Positions 50,117-60,464 are shown, numbered from the stretch's first letter. The stretch is 64,000 nucleotides of DNA from Actinomyces qiguomingii (GCF_004102025.1 NZ_CP025228.1:2728001-2792000), one strand, 5' to 3'. Notes: generated by a model not told the origin, from the letters alone. Translations and numbers: made by a program.

Positions 50117-53111
50117 GAGGCTCCTCCTCGCCAGGGCGGGCCGGCACCGCACCCGGCAGCACCGTATCGATCCAGGCGCACACGGCGTCCAGACTTGCGC
50201 GAATAGGTGCGGGATCCACCACCGCGGGCACCGGACCAGCGGCCAGCAGCTCGGCCGCGCGGGCCTGCACCTGCGCCTGGGTACGGGTGACGGGCAAACC
50301 CGAGTCGGCCGGCCAGTCCGGGTAGAAGCCCCGCTCCCGATCCCGGTACGCCTCCAGGTCCGGCAGGTGCAGTAGGGCCGGGCGGCCGGTCAGGGCCCAG
50401 TCGAATATCACCGAGGAGTAGTCGGTGATGAGCAGGTCGGAGGCGAGCATAAGGTCCTCGATGCTCGGGTAGCGGCCCACGCCGATCACGCGGTCGGCCT
50501 CCGCCCGCAGGGTATTCATATGGTGGCTGCGCAATAGCACCACGGCGCCGGTAGCGCGGGCCAGGGCGCCGGCGTCCAGGAGTTCCAGAGCGTCCTGGTG
50601 GGGGCGTCGCAGTCCCTCCCGCCAGGTCGGCGCGTACAGGATGACGGGTTCGTCCGGGCCGATGCCCAGTTGTGTACGCACTCGCCGTGCCTGCGCCTGC
50701 CCGCCCAGGAGGCCGGTGTTGCGCGGCTGCTCGCCCACTAATACCTGCCCGACGTACCCCAGCCCGTGGCGAAGATCAGCCGCAGCGGCCGGGGACTGCG
50801 CCAGCAGGAGGTCCCACTGGGGTACCTGGCGGGCCATCAGGCGCCGGTAGGGCAAGGTGACGGAGGCGCGAGGGGCGTCATTGAGCAGCCGCTTGATCGG
50901 CGTGCCATGCCATGTCTGCAGCAGGCCCTGCCCTGGGCGCTTGGTGAACCAGTGGGGCAGGTGGTCATTGACTACAAGCAGGCGGGCGGTGCGCAGGGCG
51001 CGGAACCACTCGGGGGTGCCGACGACGATCGGCGTGGCCCCGGCCGGCACGGTCACCGTCCCGTCCCGCACGGATACCCACAGCGGCGCACGCGTATCGC
51101 GGGCGATGAGTTCGTCGCGGATGGCACCGGGATTGTCGCCGGCGGACTTGCCGCCGAAGGTCTCGAAGAAGATCCCGGGTACAAGCGGTCCCCACTCCTC
51201 CTTGATCAACAGGTGTTGGCCGTACCGGGAGCGGTACTGCGGGTCAACCGGCGCGATGATGCTCAATTCCAGACCCCCGTCCACCTGGGGACGCAGGCGC
51301 ACACGGCGTACGCGCCCGGCCAGCTCGGTCGGGGGCCCGTCCAGGGCTGCACCAGTGACACAGCACCCCTCGCCGCCCACAGAGGACCAGCGCAAGACGA
51401 AGCCGCCGGAGGGCAGGTTCGGGTCCCCCAGGTCCAACTCCGCCGACCAGGTATCTGAGGCAACGGTCGTCGTGAACGGGAAGCTTCCGTTGGAGGAGGC
51501 GGCAGTGATGGCCAGGTCGGCGGGAACGGGACCGGAACCTCCCACTCGGAGCCGTCCGCCGTCCAGACGGGCGTGGTCGACGATCACCCGGGCCGGAAGG
51601 AGCCTGCCCCCGCCGGATCGCAACTGCTCCGGACGCGTGGGACGAATAACCAATGCCCCGCCGTCGGCCGCGGCGCTCCACCCCGTGGCCGACGTGCGCG
51701 GGCGGCGCGCCCCCAGTGGCGGCGGCACCGGCTGCGCCAGCAGCCGGCCGGCTACCCGGAGGCGTAACCGCACCCGCATGGGGACAGGCGGGACGCCCGC
51801 CAGGCTGAGGCTTGCGCGGTAACCGGAACCGGCGTAACTGCGCCAGGGGTCCTCGGCCTCCAGATCCGCGAGCGGCGCTGCATGACGCTCGACGTCGACG
51901 CCGGTAATCTCCCGGCCATCAGCGTCTATTAGGACTAGCTCAGGCGCGGGATGGGCGCCGGGATCCAGGCCCGGCACATACGCCCAGCCCTCCAGCTGGA
52001 GCCTGTCCTCACCAATCCACCGGCATGCCCGCAGCACCTGGCGGATGTGCAGATCAGCCTCCGTGACGGCCCGGACCTGCTCGGGAATGGGAGCGATCCG
52101 CTCAAGCACAGGAGGATCGGCGCGCAGGCCGCCCGCCGCAGCAGTCAGGGGGACGGCAGGCGTGTCCTCGTAACGGGACGCCAACACCTCGAGCAGGTCG
52201 GCCTGGTCGGCGTGCGCCAGAACCCACAGCAATAGGCGGTCGGTAATCGGCAGGGCGGCCCGTGTAAGCGCCTGTGCGTCCACAAGACCACTGCGGGCAA
52301 GGACACGCAGGCGTTCCACCGCATCATCGGGCTGGTCCGGCACTCCGGCAGCCAGATCGAGGATGGCGCGATAATGCAGGACTCCGAGCAGGGACTCGTC
52401 CCGACCACCGAGTGTCCGGCGATCCGCGGCCACACCGTTCACCAGCGCCACAAGACACGCCTGCCAGGAGGACTCCGGGGCGTTGGCGGTAAGAATCAGA
52501 TCCTGAGGCTCGATCACAATCGGCTCCGCGTCAAGGACCATCCGCAGTGCAGCGGCGCGAGCAAGCGTCTGCGGGGACTGCTCCCGGATCCCCGCCGCGG
52601 CCGTGATCCAGGTACCGGTGGGGGCGATCACTCTGCCGGGATTGAAACCATCCAGCAGTGCGGGCGCGGACATGATGCCGCACAGTCGGCGCGGCTCCAC
52701 CGCATGCGCACCGGGCTCTTGGCTGAGCGGCCTGGCTGCCCCGAGGTGGACCGCACCGTCGGCGGGCACCCCGGCATATCCGCCACGGGCTGCGGCGTCG
52801 GCTGCAGAAACGACCGTCAGCATCCGGCCCCGGGCCGCGCCGAGCGCCGTCGTCAATCCTCCCGCGATTACGCGGACACGGCGGTTACGAGAAGCCAGCT
52901 CACGAAGGACGTCACGTTCCGCCGTCGGGCAGCCCCGAGTGACGACGACTAAGACCTCGGTCTCGCCCTGACGCTGGTTGAGCAAGGAGCGAATCGAACG
53001 TTCAATGCGGGAGCCCACACCGGCCACGACAATTACGCTCAACGCGGGCCGTTGTCGCCGCGTGACGGCGCGCAGGCCGCTAAGGCGATCAAGTGTGCCG
53101 CGAAGTCCCAT
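50109..53111 (-). CDS. CDP-glycerol:poly(glycerophosphate) glycerophosphotransferase with GT2-like N-terminus
   Basis: 1000 residues. Residues about 15-130 resemble a GT2 domain (PALSVIVVAGVGSRIERSIRSLLNQ) but lack a clear D-x-D. The centre (350-600) is beta-rich (LQLEGWAYVPGLDPG). The C-terminal Glyphos_transf domain is well preserved: TWHGTPIKRL (about 734), ILYAPTWREGL, and ITDYSSVIFDWAL (about 895). It should polymerise glycerol phosphate from CDP-glycerol on a lipid-linked acceptor at the inner membrane face. One of three such proteins in the cluster. Confidence 0.88.
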   Translation of the reverse strand: MGLRGTLDRLSGLRAVTRRQRPALSVIVVAGVGSRIERSIRSLLNQRQGETEVLVVVTRGCPTAERDVLRELASRNRRVRVIAGGLTTALGAARGRMLTVVSAADAAARGGYAGVPADGAVHLGAARPLSQEPGAHAVEPRRLCGIMSAPALLDGFNPGRVIAPTGTWITAAAGIREQSPQTLARAAALRMVLDAEPIVIEPQDLILTANAPESSWQACLVALVNGVAADRRTLGGRDESLLGVLHYRAILDLAAGVPDQPDDAVERLRVLARSGLVDAQALTRAALPITDRLLLWVLAHADQADLLEVLASRYEDTPAVPLTAAAGGLRADPPVLERIAPIPEQVRAVTEADLHIRQVLRACRWIGEDRLQLEGWAYVPGLDPGAHPAPELVLIDADGREITGVDVERHAAPLADLEAEDPWRSYAGSGYRASLSLAGVPPVPMRVRLRLRVAGRLLAQPVPPPLGARRPRTSATGWSAAADGGALVIRPTRPEQLRSGGGRLLPARVIVDHARLDGGRLRVGGSGPVPADLAITAASSNGSFPFTTTVASDTWSAELDLGDPNLPSGGFVLRWSSVGGEGCCVTGAALDGPPTELAGRVRRVRLRPQVDGGLELSIIAPVDPQYRSRYGQHLLIKEEWGPLVPGIFFETFGGKSAGDNPGAIRDELIARDTRAPLWVSVRDGTVTVPAGATPIVVGTPEWFRALRTARLLVVNDHLPHWFTKRPGQGLLQTWHGTPIKRLLNDAPRASVTLPYRRLMARQVPQWDLLLAQSPAAAADLRHGLGYVGQVLVGEQPRNTGLLGGQAQARRVRTQLGIGPDEPVILYAPTWREGLRRPHQDALELLDAGALARATGAVVLLRSHHMNTLRAEADRVIGVGRYPSIEDLMLASDLLITDYSSVIFDWALTGRPALLHLPDLEAYRDRERGFYPDWPADSGLPVTRTQAQVQARAAELLAAGPVPAVVDPAPIRASLDAVCAWIDTVLPGAVPARPGEEEPHE

Positions 53112-53144
53112 TGCGTCGTTACTCTCCGGTAAGCTCCGGGCGTT

Positions 53145-54395
53145 TCAGCGCCAGGCGCCGCGGGTGTCGACGATGCGCTTGCCCGCGAGCAGTGTCCGGT
53201 CTAGGTCTTTGAACTCCTTGTGGTCCACCAACAGCACCACCACGTCCGCGCGAGCGATCGCCTCCCGGTAGTCCACGAAGGCGACGTGCGGCAGCCCGGA
53301 AAGCGCTGCGGGCGGTTCAGCAATATTCGGCTCCGCCACTAGTACTTCGGCGTCGGGAAGCTGACTCCCCAGATCCCGGGTGATGGAAAGCGCCGGCGAC
53401 TCGCGCAGATCGTCCACGTCCGCTTTGAAAGTCAATCCCAACGCCGCAATCGTCGGTGACTCCAGCCCCGCCACAGCTTCGCGCACGCATTCAATAACAT
53501 GCAGCGGCTTAGAGTCGTTGACGCCGCGCGCCGCCCGAATCACTCTTGTCTCATCCGGTGCGGCTGACACAATGAACCAGGGGTCCACGGCGATGCAGTG
53601 GCCGCCCACCCCCGGACCAGGTCGCAAAATACTCACCCGCGGGTGCAGGTTCGCCAACTCGATCAGCTCCCACACATCGATTCCGAGCTTCTCAGCGACG
53701 ATCGACAGCTCATTGGCGAATGCGATATTCACGTCTCGGAAGGCGTTCTCCGTCAGCTTCACCATCTCCGCCGTCCTGGCGTCCGTCAGCCGCAGCTCAC
53801 CTTCGCAGAAGGTGGCGTAAAGATCCCGTACCAACTCGGCGGCCCGCGACGTGAGGCCGCCAATGATCCGGGAGTTGCCGACTATCTCCGCCATGATCCG
53901 TCCCGGCAGCACCCGCTCCGGGCAGTGCGCGAAGTGCACCACCGGTCTCCCGCAGGTTCCGTCCAGCGACAGGTCCGGCCGCTCCCCCAGAATCATCTCA
54001 GCCAAGAGCTCGGTGGTCCCAGGAGGTGAGGTGGATTCCAATACCACCAGCTCATCGCCTACCAGCTGCGGCGCAATCCCCCGCGCCGCAGCCTCTATAT
54101 ATGACAGGTCCGCCTCATGGGCGCCGGTGGTTCCCCGTTTGAAGGGCGTCGGCACCGCCACGATGTACACCTCCGCGGGTGGCGTGTGCGTCTGTGCCCG
54201 CAACCGGCCCCGGGCAACGACGTCGGCTACGACCTTGTCCAGGCCAGTCTCCGCGAAGGGCAGCTCTCCCCGGTTGACCGCATCAACATGCCTCTCAGAC
54301 ACGTCCACCCCGATCACCTCGGCGCCCGCGCGTGCTAGCACGGCCGCAGTCGGCAGACCGATGTAACCGAGTCCAACCACACAAATCGAGGTCAT
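53145..54395 (-). CDS. wecC: UDP-N-acetyl-D-mannosamine dehydrogenase
   Basis: 416 residues from ATG 54395 (AGGAG about twelve bases before). NAD-binding VVGLGYIGLPTA at the start, VAVPTPF, STSPPGTTE, GNSRIIGG, KLTENAFRDVNIAFANELS, and GVGGHCIAVDPWF with catalytic C267. The ECP..PG region and the FVDYREAIARADVVVLLVDHKEF end suit the ManNAc rather than the glucose enzyme. With mnaA it makes UDP-ManNAcA. First gene of the leftward operon. Confidence 0.9.
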   Translation of the reverse strand: MTSICVVGLGYIGLPTAAVLARAGAEVIGVDVSERHVDAVNRGELPFAETGLDKVVADVVARGRLRAQTHTPPAEVYIVAVPTPFKRGTTGAHEADLSYIEAAARGIAPQLVGDELVVLESTSPPGTTELLAEMILGERPDLSLDGTCGRPVVHFAHCPERVLPGRIMAEIVGNSRIIGGLTSRAAELVRDLYATFCEGELRLTDARTAEMVKLTENAFRDVNIAFANELSIVAEKLGIDVWELIELANLHPRVSILRPGPGVGGHCIAVDPWFIVSAAPDETRVIRAARGVNDSKPLHVIECVREAVAGLESPTIAALGLTFKADVDDLRESPALSITRDLGSQLPDAEVLVAEPNIAEPPAALSGLPHVAFVDYREAIARADVVVLLVDHKEFKDLDRTLLAGKRIVDTRGAWR

Positions 54396-54521
54396 GGGCG
54401 GGGTATCTCCTAAGGGTTGACCAAGGCCAGTGGGGAATCCTGACCATTGTGTTGCTAACAGACTAGCCAATCAGGGCGCGTAAAACCCCGACGCTAATAC
54501 ATACGTCCGAAGTGAATACCG

Positions 54522-55649
54522 TCAGTTAACCGTGGCCGGAAGCAGGGCGACGGCGTCGGGATTGTCCTCCAGGAAGTCCTCGACCTCATCGTTCTGGAAG
54601 GCCTCGAACAGGGGCGCGCAGGCCTCGGCGTCGAGCAGGACTATCGACTGGCCGTCGGCGCTGGTACCGGCGCCGGAAGTCGGCACGGTCATGAAGTTGA
54701 TGTCCGTGGAGCGCAAGCCGCGCAGATCCACCGCCAGCGACTGCAACACACCGATTGTAAAACCCTCGTCCACGGCCAGGGTCTGGGTGACCGTGGTCAG
54801 CAAGGAGTACAGCTTGGTCGGGCTGGACAGTATGCCGTTATTGCGCACCGCTCCGACCATGGCCCGCATCCATGCCTGCTGCCGGTTGACGCGGTCGAAG
54901 TCGCCACCGGGCAGGCTGGAGCGCTCGCGCGCATAGGCGAGCGCCTGCTCACCGTTCAGCACCTGCGCACCCTGCCCGAACTCGGTGCCAGCCAGCGTCT
55001 GGGGGTTCTTGAGGTTTAGGGTCACGCCGCCGATCGCGTCAGTGATGCCGCTGAATGACTCGAAGTCGGCTACCACGAAGTGGTCTATGCGCACGCCCGT
55101 GAGCTGCTCCACGGTCTGGATAGACAGGCTGGGCCCGCCGAGGGAGAAGGCGGCGTTGATCTTGTTCTCCCCGTAACCGGGGACATCCACCCAGGAGTCT
55201 CGCGGGATGGACATCACCGAGACGTCCTCGCGGTCACCGCTTATCTGCACGATCATGATCGCGTCGGTGCGCTGGGCGCCGGCCTCCCACTGGCTGGGGT
55301 CGCCGGCGGAAATACGAGAGTCTGAGCCGAGGACGAGAATATTCGTGGCCGGCGAGTCGGATTCCTGCTCGGGGGCGCGGTCACCGGCGGCGATTGACGC
55401 GAAGGGGTCACCGATCGTCTCAATGTTGGATGACAGGCGGTTGCGCAGCCACAGCCCGCCGACCGCAGTTCCGGCGACGAGCACGAGTACGACGGCGAGC
55501 ACGGATACCAGGGCGATACGCCAGCGCCGTCCACTGCGGCTCTTCCGGTCATTCCCGTCGAGGGTCTCGCTCCGCCCGACTCCGCCAAGCACATCGGCCT
55601 TCATGTCACCGGGGGCGTCCTCGCCGCCGCGCTGCTCATCGTCGCTCAT
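54522..55649 (-). CDS. LytR-CpsA-Psr (LCP) family glycopolymer ligase
   Basis: 375 residues from ATG 55649 (GTG 55667 possible). A cytosolic N-terminus, one membrane segment (about 45-68), then the LCP domain: ILVLGSDSRISAGDPS, RTDAIMIVQIS, VSVMSIPRDSWVDVPGYGENKINAAF (R and K/N for pyrophosphate), and YARERSSLPGGDFDRVNRQQ. LCP enzymes transfer lipid-linked wall glycopolymers to peptidoglycan outside the membrane. It lies next to the two polymer operons and is the obvious ligase for their product. Confidence 0.92.
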   Translation of the reverse strand: MSDDEQRGGEDAPGDMKADVLGGVGRSETLDGNDRKSRSGRRWRIALVSVLAVVLVLVAGTAVGGLWLRNRLSSNIETIGDPFASIAAGDRAPEQESDSPATNILVLGSDSRISAGDPSQWEAGAQRTDAIMIVQISGDREDVSVMSIPRDSWVDVPGYGENKINAAFSLGGPSLSIQTVEQLTGVRIDHFVVADFESFSGITDAIGGVTLNLKNPQTLAGTEFGQGAQVLNGEQALAYARERSSLPGGDFDRVNRQQAWMRAMVGAVRNNGILSSPTKLYSLLTTVTQTLAVDEGFTIGVLQSLAVDLRGLRSTDINFMTVPTSGAGTSADGQSIVLLDAEACAPLFEAFQNDEVEDFLEDNPDAVALLPATVN

Positions 55650-55690
55650 GGCCCAATCTGACCACACCGGTCGAGCCCGAACCCCCCGCT

Positions 55691-55696
55691 ATTATA
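55691..55696 (-). promoter_or_regulatory. -10 box of the LCP gene
   Basis: TATAAT on the minus strand (ATTATA on +), an exact consensus -10, 42 bp before the LCP ATG. The -35 at 17 bp spacing (CAATCG) is poor. It overlaps the end of ilvE's trailer, so the LCP gene can be transcribed separately. Confidence 0.55.
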
Positions 55697-55723
55697 GGGA
55701 TCTGATCACAAGCCGATTGCGAG

Positions 55724-56893
55724 TCAGACCAGACGGTACATCCAGTTGTAGGGGTCCTCCAGACGCCCGTACTGGATGCCGGTGAGCCGCTCGTAAATGT
55801 CGTGGGTTACCTCGCTGCCCTCGATGGCCACGTCGAAGTCCCTGCCCCTGAGGCGTCCCAGGGGTACCACGACGGCCGCGGTGCCGCAGGCGAAAACCTC
55901 GCGGACCCTGCCGGAGGAGATGTCCTCCAGCAGCCGCTCCAGAGGGATGGTCTCCTCCACGACCCTGCGGCCAGAGTCCAGGAGCAAGCTGATGATGGCG
56001 CTGCGCGTATTGCCCTCCAGGATCGTGCCGGTCAGGCTGGGCGTGCGCACGGTGCCGTCGGCGTCGACGACCATAACATTCATGCCACCGAGCTCCTCAA
56101 GGTTCTCCTCGGTAACGTCATCCAGAAAGCACACCTGATCACACCCCTGGGCGTCCGCCTCCTGCTGGGGCAGCAGAGAGGAGGCGTAGTTTCCGCCGGT
56201 CTTGGCGAAACCCGTGCCGCCACGGCCGGCACGGTGGTAGTCCTGGTCCACCCAGATGGAGATGGGCTGAAGCCCGTTGGTGAAGTAAGCGCCGGATGGG
56301 GAGGCGATTACGTAGTAGTCGATGGTGTTGGAGGCGTGCACCCCTAGGAAGGGCTCGGAGGCGAAGGCATATGGCCGCAGGTACAAGGACTCCCCCTCTC
56401 CGGAGGGCACCCAGTCGGCGTCGGCACGCACCAGATCCACCAATGAGGCAATGAAGTCCTCCTCCGGCAGTTCCGGCACCGCCATGCGCCGGGCTGACAG
56501 GTTCATCCGGGCGGCGTTATAGCGGGGCCGGAAGGTCCAGATCGAGCCGTCGGCATGGCGGTAGGCCTTGATGCCTTCAAAGATCTCCTGCGCGTAGTGC
56601 AGGACGGCGGCGGCGGGCGAAAGGGTCAACTCCCCGTAGGGAACAATCGCGTGTTCCGCCCACCCGCCGTCGCGGGTCCAGCGGGCATGGGCCATGTGGT
56701 CGGTGAACACCCTGCCGAAGTGCAGGTCTGTGAGCGCCTGGGATCTCTCGGCGTCACTGGCCGGGTGCGGATGGGGCTGCCGGGGGAAGCGGCCGGCCAG
56801 GGAGTCGGCGGGAGGGACCGGGACAGCGGCGGCACGGGCCAGAGGCGTGGTGAGGGAATCGGGCGTGGAGGCAGCGGCTGGGGTCACAGACAT
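55724..56893 (-). CDS. ilvE: Branched-chain amino acid aminotransferase
   Basis: 389 residues from ATG 56893 (GTG 56917 also in frame). Class IV PLP fold: FGRVFTDHMAHARWTRDGGW, LHYAQEIFEGIKAY, NLSARRMAVPELPEEDF, the PLP lysine in GTGFAKTGGNYASS (K231), GGMNVMVV, and EVFACGTAAVVVPLGRL. It makes leucine, isoleucine and valine from their keto acids. It follows leuB (166-bp gap) in the same direction. Confidence 0.95.
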   Translation of the reverse strand: MSVTPAAASTPDSLTTPLARAAAVPVPPADSLAGRFPRQPHPHPASDAERSQALTDLHFGRVFTDHMAHARWTRDGGWAEHAIVPYGELTLSPAAAVLHYAQEIFEGIKAYRHADGSIWTFRPRYNAARMNLSARRMAVPELPEEDFIASLVDLVRADADWVPSGEGESLYLRPYAFASEPFLGVHASNTIDYYVIASPSGAYFTNGLQPISIWVDQDYHRAGRGGTGFAKTGGNYASSLLPQQEADAQGCDQVCFLDDVTEENLEELGGMNVMVVDADGTVRTPSLTGTILEGNTRSAIISLLLDSGRRVVEETIPLERLLEDISSGRVREVFACGTAAVVVPLGRLRGRDFDVAIEGSEVTHDIYERLTGIQYGRLEDPYNWMYRLV

Positions 56894-57059
56894 ACCGGCA
56901 CTGTACCGTCGCCCCACGGGGCGGACAGCGTTCTCTCACATGCTGATTCCATGCGATCCCACGCCTTCATCTGGTGGTGACAGTCCCGTACGGCGCGCCG
57001 ACGACGGCGTCGCCCGCTATCGCCCGCTGAGACCTCCTGCCCCCTCCGGTGGGCCTGCG

Positions 57060-58124
57060 TCAGCCGCATACGGCGGCCGTGATGGCATCCCCGATCTCAC
57101 TGGTGGTGCGCACCAGCGGGGCGCCGGTGGCCTCGGCGGCCGCCCGGGTCGCCATATCAGCGTCCACCGCGGCTTGCACCCGGGCGGCGGCCTGCGCCAT
57201 GCCCAGGTGGTTGAGCATCATGGCGACGGCGGAGATCGTGGCCACCGGGTCGGCCTTGCCCTGCCCGGCGATGTCCGGAGCGGAACCGTGAACCGGCTCG
57301 AACATGGAGGGGAACTGGCCGACCGGATTGAGATTGCCCGAAGCCGACAGTCCGATGCCACCGGTGATGGCCCCGGCCTCGTCGGTGAGGATATCGCCGA
57401 AGAGGTTGTCGGTGACGATCACATCGAAGCGGCCCGGGTCGGTGACCAGATAAATGGTGGCGGCATCCACATGGGAGTAGTCCACCTTCACCTGGGGATA
57501 CTCGGCTCCCACGGCCTCCACGGTGCGACGCCACAGATGCCCCGCGTTGACGAGCACGTTGTGCTTGTGCACCAGGGTGAGGCGGTGTGCCGGGCGGGCC
57601 TGGGCAGTCTCGAAGGCGTAACGCACCACGCGCTCAACTCCATAAGCGGTGTTGACACTGACCTCGGTAGCGATCTCCTGAGGAGTCCCGACCCTAACGG
57701 CGCCGCCGTTGCCGCAGTACAGGCCCTCGGTGCCCTCGCGCACGACTACGAAGTCAATGCTCCCGGGATTGGCCAGGGGCGTTGCCACACCCGGGTAGTA
57801 CTTGGAGGGCCGCAGGTTGACGTAGTGGTCCAGGGCGAAGCGCAGACGCAGCAGCAGCCCCCGCTCGAGCACACCGGAGGGGACGGAGGGGTCGCCGACG
57901 GCACCCAACAGGATCGCATCATGGCCCTTGATGTCCTCAAGCTCGGCATCGGTGATGGTCTCGCCGGTGCGGTGCCAGCGCTCGGCACCCAGGTCGAAGG
58001 CGGTGGTGGTCAACGAGACGCCGGAGTCCTTCAAAGCGGCCTTGAGCACCTTCAACCCCTCGGGCACCACCTCCTTGCCGATGCCGTCACCGGGAATCAC
58101 TGCAAGCTTGATGGTCTGCGTCAT
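57060..58124 (-). CDS. leuB: 3-isopropylmalate dehydrogenase
   Basis: 354 residues. The isocitrate/isopropylmalate fold: [20 protein letters not shown], the substrate motif [62 protein letters not shown] (metal site), and [17 protein letters not shown] (NAD site). It oxidises 3-isopropylmalate to 2-ketoisocaproate in leucine synthesis. Followed by ilvE; cimA is elsewhere in the window. Confidence 0.95.
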   Translation of the reverse strand: MTQTIKLAVIPGDGIGKEVVPEGLKVLKAALKDSGVSLTTTAFDLGAERWHRTGETITDAELEDIKGHDAILLGAVGDPSVPSGVLERGLLLRLRFALDHYVNLRPSKYYPGVATPLANPGSIDFVVVREGTEGLYCGNGGAVRVGTPQEIATEVSVNTAYGVERVVRYAFETAQARPAHRLTLVHKHNVLVNAGHLWRRTVEAVGAEYPQVKVDYSHVDAATIYLVTDPGRFDVIVTDNLFGDILTDEAGAITGGIGLSASGNLNPVGQFPSMFEPVHGSAPDIAGQGKADPVATISAVAMMLNHLGMAQAAARVQAAVDADMATRAAAEATGAPLVRTTSEIGDAITAAVCG

Positions 58125-58242
58125 GCGGCGACCCTAGGCGGAGCAGCCCCCCTGCGGGGCGCGCATCTCAGATACCGGCGCGGCCCCGAGCGGGCCTAGT
58201 ACGAGGACGGCAGGGACCGCCCCTCCGCCTTCCCCGCACCAT

Positions 58243-58947
58243 CTACACGATGCGGCGAGCGGCGGCCCAACGGGTGAGTTCATTGCGGTTGGACAACTGC
58301 AGCTTGCGCAGCACGGAGGACACGTGGGTCTCCACGGTCTTGACCGAGATGAACAACTCGGCAGCACACTCCTTGTAGGTGTAGCCGCGGGCGATCAGCC
58401 GCATGACCTCCCGTTCACGGGCGGAGAGCCGGTCGAGTTCAGAGTCGGCCACGGCCACCTCCCCCGCGCCGGCGCCGAAGGCGTCCAGCACAAAACCGGC
58501 CAACCGTGGGGAGAAGGCGGCGTCCCCGCCGGCAACACGCCGTACCGCCTGGGCCAGGTCGGTTGAGGAGATGGCCTTGGTGACGTAACCGCGAGCACCG
58601 GCGCGGATGACGCCGACCACGTCCTCGGAGGCGTCGGAGACGGACAGGGCCAGGAAGCGGGTGGCGGGCACATCTCGGCAGGCGGAGACGACCTCGGCCC
58701 CTCCCCCGCCGTTGCCGCCGGGCAGGTGCACATCTAGTAGGACCACGTCCGGGGTAAGGGCGTGAACGGCGGCTATGGCGCCTTCGACGTCGTCGGCCTC
58801 GGCCACCACCTCCATGTCGGGGGCGTCGGCGGCGAGCTCCGCGCGCACGCCGGCGCGGACCAGGGCATGGTCGTCGACTACGAGAATGCGCAGCAAAGTG
58901 AGCGGGGCATCGGGCCGGGTGGGTTCGGGTGGCTGGGTCTGGGTCAC
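58243..58947 (-). CDS. LuxR-type response regulator
   Basis: 234 residues. Receiver domain (18-140) with DD at 25-26, phosphoacceptor D72 (VVLLDVHLPGG) and K124 (YVTKAI). LuxR HTH at about 170-230: LSAREREVMRLIARGYTYKECAAELFISVKTVETHVSSVLRKLQL. It lies 35 bp after the histidine kinase gene, which should be its partner. The pair probably senses envelope stress, as the kinase has a PspC domain. Confidence 0.93.
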   Translation of the reverse strand: MTQTQPPEPTRPDAPLTLLRILVVDDHALVRAGVRAELAADAPDMEVVAEADDVEGAIAAVHALTPDVVLLDVHLPGGNGGGGAEVVSACRDVPATRFLALSVSDASEDVVGVIRAGARGYVTKAISSTDLAQAVRRVAGGDAAFSPRLAGFVLDAFGAGAGEVAVADSELDRLSAREREVMRLIARGYTYKECAAELFISVKTVETHVSSVLRKLQLSNRNELTRWAAARRIV

Positions 58948-58982
58948 TGGGGGCTCCTGGTTCTGAAACGGGACGCGGTCGG

Positions 58983-60377
58983 CTATTGCGCAGGCGGTTG
59001 TGCGGGCGATTGCGGCGAGGGGGCGATCGGGGCGGACAGGTACAGGTGCACCTCAGTGCCGGATTCACGGCAGCGCACCGTGGCGCGCCCGCCGTGACGC
59101 TCCATGCGGCCGATAATCGACTCCTTCACTCCGTGGCGGTCGGTCGGCACCATGGCGGGATCGAATCCGGCTCCATGGTCACGGACGAACACTTCCAGGT
59201 GGTCGGCGGTGATCTCCGCGTAAGCGCTCACCGGCGGCGTGCCGTGGCGCACGGCGTTAGACAGGGCCTCCCTGGCCGCGGCGACCACTACCTGTGTGCT
59301 CGGGTCCGGAGGCCGATCTCCCACGATAACCAGCTCGACCTCAATGCCGTGACGGTCCTCAATCTCGGCGGCCAGGTCGCGCAGGACGTCGGCGGTGGAG
59401 GTGGCGGCCTCAGGACGATCGGTATACAGCCAAGCGCGCAATTCGCGTTCCTGCGAGCGGGCCAGGAGGGCCACCATCTCAGGATCGTCGGCGCGTTTAC
59501 GGATCAGGGTGAGGGTCTGCAGGACGGAGTCGTGTAGATGCGCGGCGATGTCGGCGCGCTCGGCCTGGCGCGCCTCGGCGGCGCGCGTATCCGACAGCGC
59601 GCGGCTGGTGCGCAGCCACAGCGGCGCCAGGACCAGGCCGGTACCGAGCACCAGTGCTCCGCCGGTCAGAGCGCCGGTGAGCAGCACACGCGGCGGGGTG
59701 TCACCGCCTATCAGCAGCAGCACACCGACGGCCGCCAGCACCACGCCGCCAGCCAGGCGCAGCAGGGTGCCGGGCTCCCTGGCCGGACCTGTCAGGGAGT
59801 CGGCCTGAGACCAGGCCAGGGCGGCACCAGAGGCGACCAGTATCAGCGGCAGCAGCCAGCCCGCCCCACTGGCGAAGGCGCCCTGGCGCCAGGCGGCGAT
59901 GAGTACGGCGGCCACCAGCAGGGCCGTACCCCCGGCCAGGCCGCGCAGGCGCGCGGTTAGCAGCGGCTGAGAGGCGCTGTGCCCTGCGAGTCGCGAGGCC
60001 AGCCGCGCCTGTACGGGTGGTAGCGGCGCCGGGCTCAGAGGATCGCCGGCGGGAACGAGTGCCCACAGCAACAGATAGAGCATCGCCCCAGCCCCACCGA
60101 CTACGGTCATAACCGTAATGGCCAGTCGCACAGCTCCGACCGGCTGGCCCAAGTGGACGGCGAGCCCAGCGCACACACCGCTAAGGATCCGCGACGGGCA
60201 GGGACGCCGGGCCCGGCGGGGCGGGCGTCGCAGTGGCGGGCGGGTATGAGCGGGGGTGCCCGCATCCTTCACCCCCATTGGGGCTCCGGTCCCCCTCTGC
60301 GATATATGCGCACCCAACGGTGCGGACGCATACCGGTGCCCGGATGGGGAGGGCGTTCCGGGAACCGTTTGGGTCAT
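58983..60377 (-). CDS. Histidine kinase with N-terminal PspC domain
   Basis: 464 residues. A PspC-like segment (about 62-110, RILSGVCAGLAVHLGQPVG then MLYLLLWALVP), about five membrane segments, then HisKA_3 (ERADIAAHLHDSVLQTLTLI, H282-D283) and a HATPase (AREALSNAVRHG, HGAGFDP). Such PspC-kinase/LuxR pairs are actinobacterial envelope-stress sensors. Divergent from the PspC protein gene at 60514. Confidence 0.92.
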   Translation of the reverse strand: MTQTVPGTPSPSGHRYASAPLGAHISQRGTGAPMGVKDAGTPAHTRPPLRRPPRRARRPCPSRILSGVCAGLAVHLGQPVGAVRLAITVMTVVGGAGAMLYLLLWALVPAGDPLSPAPLPPVQARLASRLAGHSASQPLLTARLRGLAGGTALLVAAVLIAAWRQGAFASGAGWLLPLILVASGAALAWSQADSLTGPAREPGTLLRLAGGVVLAAVGVLLLIGGDTPPRVLLTGALTGGALVLGTGLVLAPLWLRTSRALSDTRAAEARQAERADIAAHLHDSVLQTLTLIRKRADDPEMVALLARSQERELRAWLYTDRPEAATSTADVLRDLAAEIEDRHGIEVELVIVGDRPPDPSTQVVVAAAREALSNAVRHGTPPVSAYAEITADHLEVFVRDHGAGFDPAMVPTDRHGVKESIIGRMERHGGRATVRCRESGTEVHLYLSAPIAPSPQSPAQPPAQ

Positions 60378-60464
60378 GGCCCCATGGTGGCACGCCGGAC
60401 GGGTGCGGAGCAGACGGGCAGGCTGAATTCAGGGAGACGTCGAGCAGGAATCGGGGACGGTTCA

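Noticed and set aside
48968..50206. 412-codon + frame opposite the two-domain glycosyltransferase
   Set aside because: Val/Gly/His-rich shadow; the minus strand carries catalytic motifs of two glycosyltransferase domains.
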